Made by a program: the position numbers and the translations under genes | The notes under the pieces: generated by a model | Told to the model about the DNA's origin: nothing | The model's database searches: none | Seen by the model: the letters and a program-made list of their open reading frames with translations, nothing else | In this document: in pieces, positions 6,485 to 7,676 of the stretch | Layout of the letters: every line of letters starts with the position of its first letter | Position numbering within the stretch: the first letter of the stretch is position 1 | Assembly: GCA_963169135.1 (NCBI GenBank) | Contig: CAUJEQ010000163.1 | Coordinates: 1 to 7,676 of the forward strand | Origin: Chloroflexota bacterium | GTDB lineage: Bacteria; Chloroflexota; Dehalococcoidia; Tepidiformales; Tepidiformaceae | Reading direction: 5' to 3' | Length of the DNA: 7,676 bases

Positions 6485-6506
6485 CACCAGGGACTTGACC
6501 CCGGTG
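6485..6506 (+). promoter_or_regulatory. Hairpin in the presumed 5' leader of the two-helix membrane protein
   Basis: CACCAGGG and CCCCGGTG can pair with one A-C mismatch around the six-base loop ACTTGA. The hairpin ends 23 bases before the ribosome binding site of the gene at 6541. It is not followed by a T-run, so it is not a simple terminator. It could stabilise the transcript or be a protein or RNA contact site; its function is not shown. Confidence 0.35.
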
Positions 6507-6529
6507 GACACGAACCACAGAAGACTTCC

Positions 6530-6534
6530 GGAGG
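6530..6534 (+). promoter_or_regulatory. Strong ribosome binding site
   Basis: GGAGG lies six bases before the ATG at 6541, the strongest Shine-Dalgarno in the window, which suggests the membrane protein downstream is well translated. Confidence 0.85.
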
Positions 6535-6540
6535 AAGTAC

Positions 6541-7215
6541 ATGAAGCGCAGGACTCTTGATTTCATCTTCTCGGGAGGCGGACTGCTCGTTGCGATCCTG
6601 CTTCTCATCCTGGGATTCGTCCTTGCTGACCAGGCCTCGTTTGCAGAGGACTACGTCAAGGAACAACTCAGCGAACAGCGGATTACCTTCGCCGAAGCCG
6701 ACAAGCTCACTGACGAAGAGAAGAACTGGAAGGAAGGCTCAAAGTGCCTGACTGAGTACGCCGGCCAGCTCATGACCAAGGGCAAGCAGGCCGAGTGCTA
6801 TGGCAACTTCTACATCGCCATGCACATGCGCCGCTCCGCCGCCAACGCGGCTGTCGACGGCAACAAACTCGGTTGGGACAACGAGACCTACGCCACCATG
6901 GGCGGCATCCGCTCTGCCGCCGCAGCTGAACTCGCCGCTGCCAAGGAAGCCGGCGACAAGGACGCCGAGGCCCTCGCCCAGAAGAAAGTCGACGCGGCAA
7001 CCTCGCTTCGCAGCACGTTCCAGACCGGTGAGACCCTCCGCGGCCTCCTCCTGACGAGCTACGGATTCAGCATCTTCGGCGAAAAGGCCGCCCTGGCTGC
7101 CACCGTCTGCTACATCATCGGCGGCCTGCTCATCATCCTCTCCGCGGCAGGGTTCATCCACGCGTTCATGACCCCGCCCGACAAGGTCGTCCTCACCAGC
7201 GGCGGTGGCGGCTAG
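6541..7215 (+). CDS. Uncharacterised two-helix membrane protein with central extracytoplasmic or soluble domain
   Basis: A 224-residue protein that I cannot assign to a named family, though it resembles hypothetical proteins of Actinomycetota. A basic start (MKRRTLDFIF) leads into a transmembrane helix at about 8-29. Residues 30-182 form a soluble, mostly helical domain with an acidic/charged stretch, DKLTDEEKNWKEG (54-66), two cysteines (Cys69 in CLTEYAG and Cys86 in AECYGNFYI) and an Ala/Lys/Glu-rich likely coiled helix (123-153). The segment GETLRGLLLTSYGFSIFGEK (163-182) leads into a second helix at about 184-208. A short tail ends in four glycines. Positive-inside reasoning puts both termini in the cytoplasm and the middle domain outside, where the cysteines could form a disulfide. 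It has a strong ribosome binding site and its own terminator, so it is probably monocistronic and well expressed. Confidence 0.85.
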   Translation: MKRRTLDFIFSGGGLLVAILLLILGFVLADQASFAEDYVKEQLSEQRITFAEADKLTDEEKNWKEGSKCLTEYAGQLMTKGKQAECYGNFYIAMHMRRSAANAAVDGNKLGWDNETYATMGGIRSAAAAELAAAKEAGDKDAEALAQKKVDAATSLRSTFQTGETLRGLLLTSYGFSIFGEKAALAATVCYIIGGLLIILSAAGFIHAFMTPPDKVVLTSGGGG

Positions 7216-7269
7216 CCACTCCCAACGCAACGGGGATTGGTCCCCTGAACACCGATAGGTTCCCCCTCT

Positions 7270-7296
7270 GAAGGGCCGGCCCCGTGCCGGCCCTTC
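7270..7296 (+). terminator. Intrinsic terminator of the two-helix membrane protein gene
   Basis: A perfect 11-bp GC-rich stem, GAAGGGCCGGC/GCCGGCCCTTC, encloses the five-base loop CCCGT and is followed by TGCTT. The T-run is short, but the stem is strong. It starts 55 bases after the stop codon. The opposite strand has no T-rich tail, so it serves the plus-strand gene better than the convergent one. A smaller GGGGA/TCCCC hairpin sits just before it at 7232-7245. Confidence 0.7.
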
Positions 7297-7315
7297 TGCT
7301 TGCGACTCGCGCGCC

Positions 7316-7676
7316 CTATCCGGTCAATCCCGCTTCGAGCCAACCGATGTGCTCGTCGAAGTGGCCGAATGTGTTCCCAACCACCCAGCCCACAACCGGT
7401 CTCGCGTTGTGTGGTGCATCCCCCGGCTGGTAGTGCGAATAGGTCAGCAACAAGTCGGCCTCCGTCATCCCCATGAGCACACTGAGAACGCGCGCATGTG
7501 TCCGCTCCAGCCGCTCCCTGCTCTCCGCTGCCGCTACGCTCATCGCGCGTTCCGCCATGAACTCGTTCATCGCGTCGGTGTCGTGGCGGTCCCACAGCTC
7601 CTCCGGGATCCTCATCGCCGCAGGCCGCGAGCCCTTCTCCAGCAACCCCAGCAGCGATTCCTCCCAGTCTGCCAGG
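7316..7676 (-). CDS. ClbS/DfsB (DUF1706) family four-helix-bundle protein, C-terminal part (partial)
   Basis: The gene enters from the right edge, so only its last 119 codons are seen. The frame stays open past a TTG at 7645 and an ATG at 7615, and the residues upstream of those codons (LADWEESLLGLLEKG) read as the conserved helix-1 end of the DinB-like/ClbS family. The true start is therefore beyond the window. Further family features are the helix from about ELWDRHDTDAMNEFMAER through SRERLERTHARVLSVL and the C-terminal VVGNTFGHFDEHIGWLEA. The NTFGHFDEH segment corresponds to the conserved GNTxxHYxEH motif. ClbS itself is a colibactin-resistance cyclopropane hydrolase, but most relatives have no known substrate and nothing here indicates colibactin. 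It is convergent with the membrane protein gene, with a terminator hairpin between them. Confidence 0.8.
   Translation of the reverse strand, partial: LADWEESLLGLLEKGSRPAAMRIPEELWDRHDTDAMNEFMAERAMSVAAAESRERLERTHARVLSVLMGMTEADLLLTYSHYQPGDAPHNARPVVGWVVGNTFGHFDEHIGWLEAGLTG

Larger units (their letters stand above)
6214..6540. other. 327-bp gene-free region upstream of the two-helix membrane protein gene
   Basis: No convincing gene is seen on either strand; the open frames here lack a good ribosome binding site and family-like sequence. The first part (about 6229-6268) is distinctly AT-richer than its surroundings and holds a direct repeat of TGTGAT at 6253-6258 and 6260-6265. The rest is GC-rich. 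A hairpin lies at 6485-6506 and a strong ribosome binding site at 6530-6534. The region probably contains the promoter and 5' leader of the downstream gene, but no clear -35/-10 pair could be fixed. Confidence 0.5.

Noticed and set aside
6261..6560. 99-codon frame in the gene-free region
   Set aside because: It has a GTG-type start with no ribosome binding site, mixed composition, no recognisable family, and it overlaps the strong start of the next gene.
1..7676. A novel defence, mobile or secretion system
   Set aside because: No transposase, integrase, nuclease/helicase cluster, repeat array or toxin-antitoxin pair was found; the genes are ordinary, mostly unrelated housekeeping-type families.

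Overview
GC-rich chromosomal window from a bacterium that I would place in Chloroflexota (Dehalococcoidia/Tepidiformia-like) or, less likely, Actinomycetota. The pointers are the strongly G/C-biased codon use, a Thr-Pro repeat tail of the kind common in Chloroflexota envelope proteins, an F420/flavin-type split-barrel protein, a mixture of Shine-Dalgarno-led and apparently leaderless genes, and a two-helix membrane protein that resembles an actinobacterial family. This placement is an inference and no marker gene fixes it.

Layout, left to right. Positions 1-183 (-) hold the N-terminus of a small glycine-rich membrane protein that runs off the window. It is divergent from a DegT/DnrJ-type PLP aminotransferase (312-1406, +). 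Convergent to that is a two-gene minus-strand operon: a RimJ/RimL-like GNAT acetyltransferase (2497-1895) followed, with a 20-bp overlap, by a PNPOx/FDOR-like split-barrel protein (1914-1423). Divergent from the GNAT is a DUF389 multi-pass membrane protein (2615-3793, +) with a Thr/Pro-rich tail. Its stop codon overlaps the stop of a convergent LACTB2-like metallo-beta-lactamase-fold hydrolase (4794-3790, -). Directly upstream of the hydrolase, on the same strand, is tRNA-Arg(TCT) (4912-4837), with a well-formed promoter for the hydrolase in the gap. Next come a cytoplasmic class-C-beta-lactamase-like serine hydrolase (5041-6213, +), a 327-bp gene-free leader region, and a two-helix membrane protein (6541-7215, +) ending at a strong hairpin terminator. 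A ClbS/DfsB (DUF1706, DinB-like) protein enters from the right edge on the minus strand.

The genes do not form one pathway. Apart from the GNAT-FDOR pair and the possible tRNA-hydrolase transcript, each looks like a separate transcription unit, and gene packing is very tight (16-bp and minus-4-bp convergent junctions). I see no mobile element, CRISPR array, toxin-antitoxin pair, defence system or secondary-metabolite cluster. The items most worth a second look are the apparently leaderless promoter wedged between the tRNA and the LACTB2-like gene, the Thr-Pro tail on the DUF389 protein, and the uncharacterised two-helix protein with its paired cysteines and long hairpin-bearing leader.
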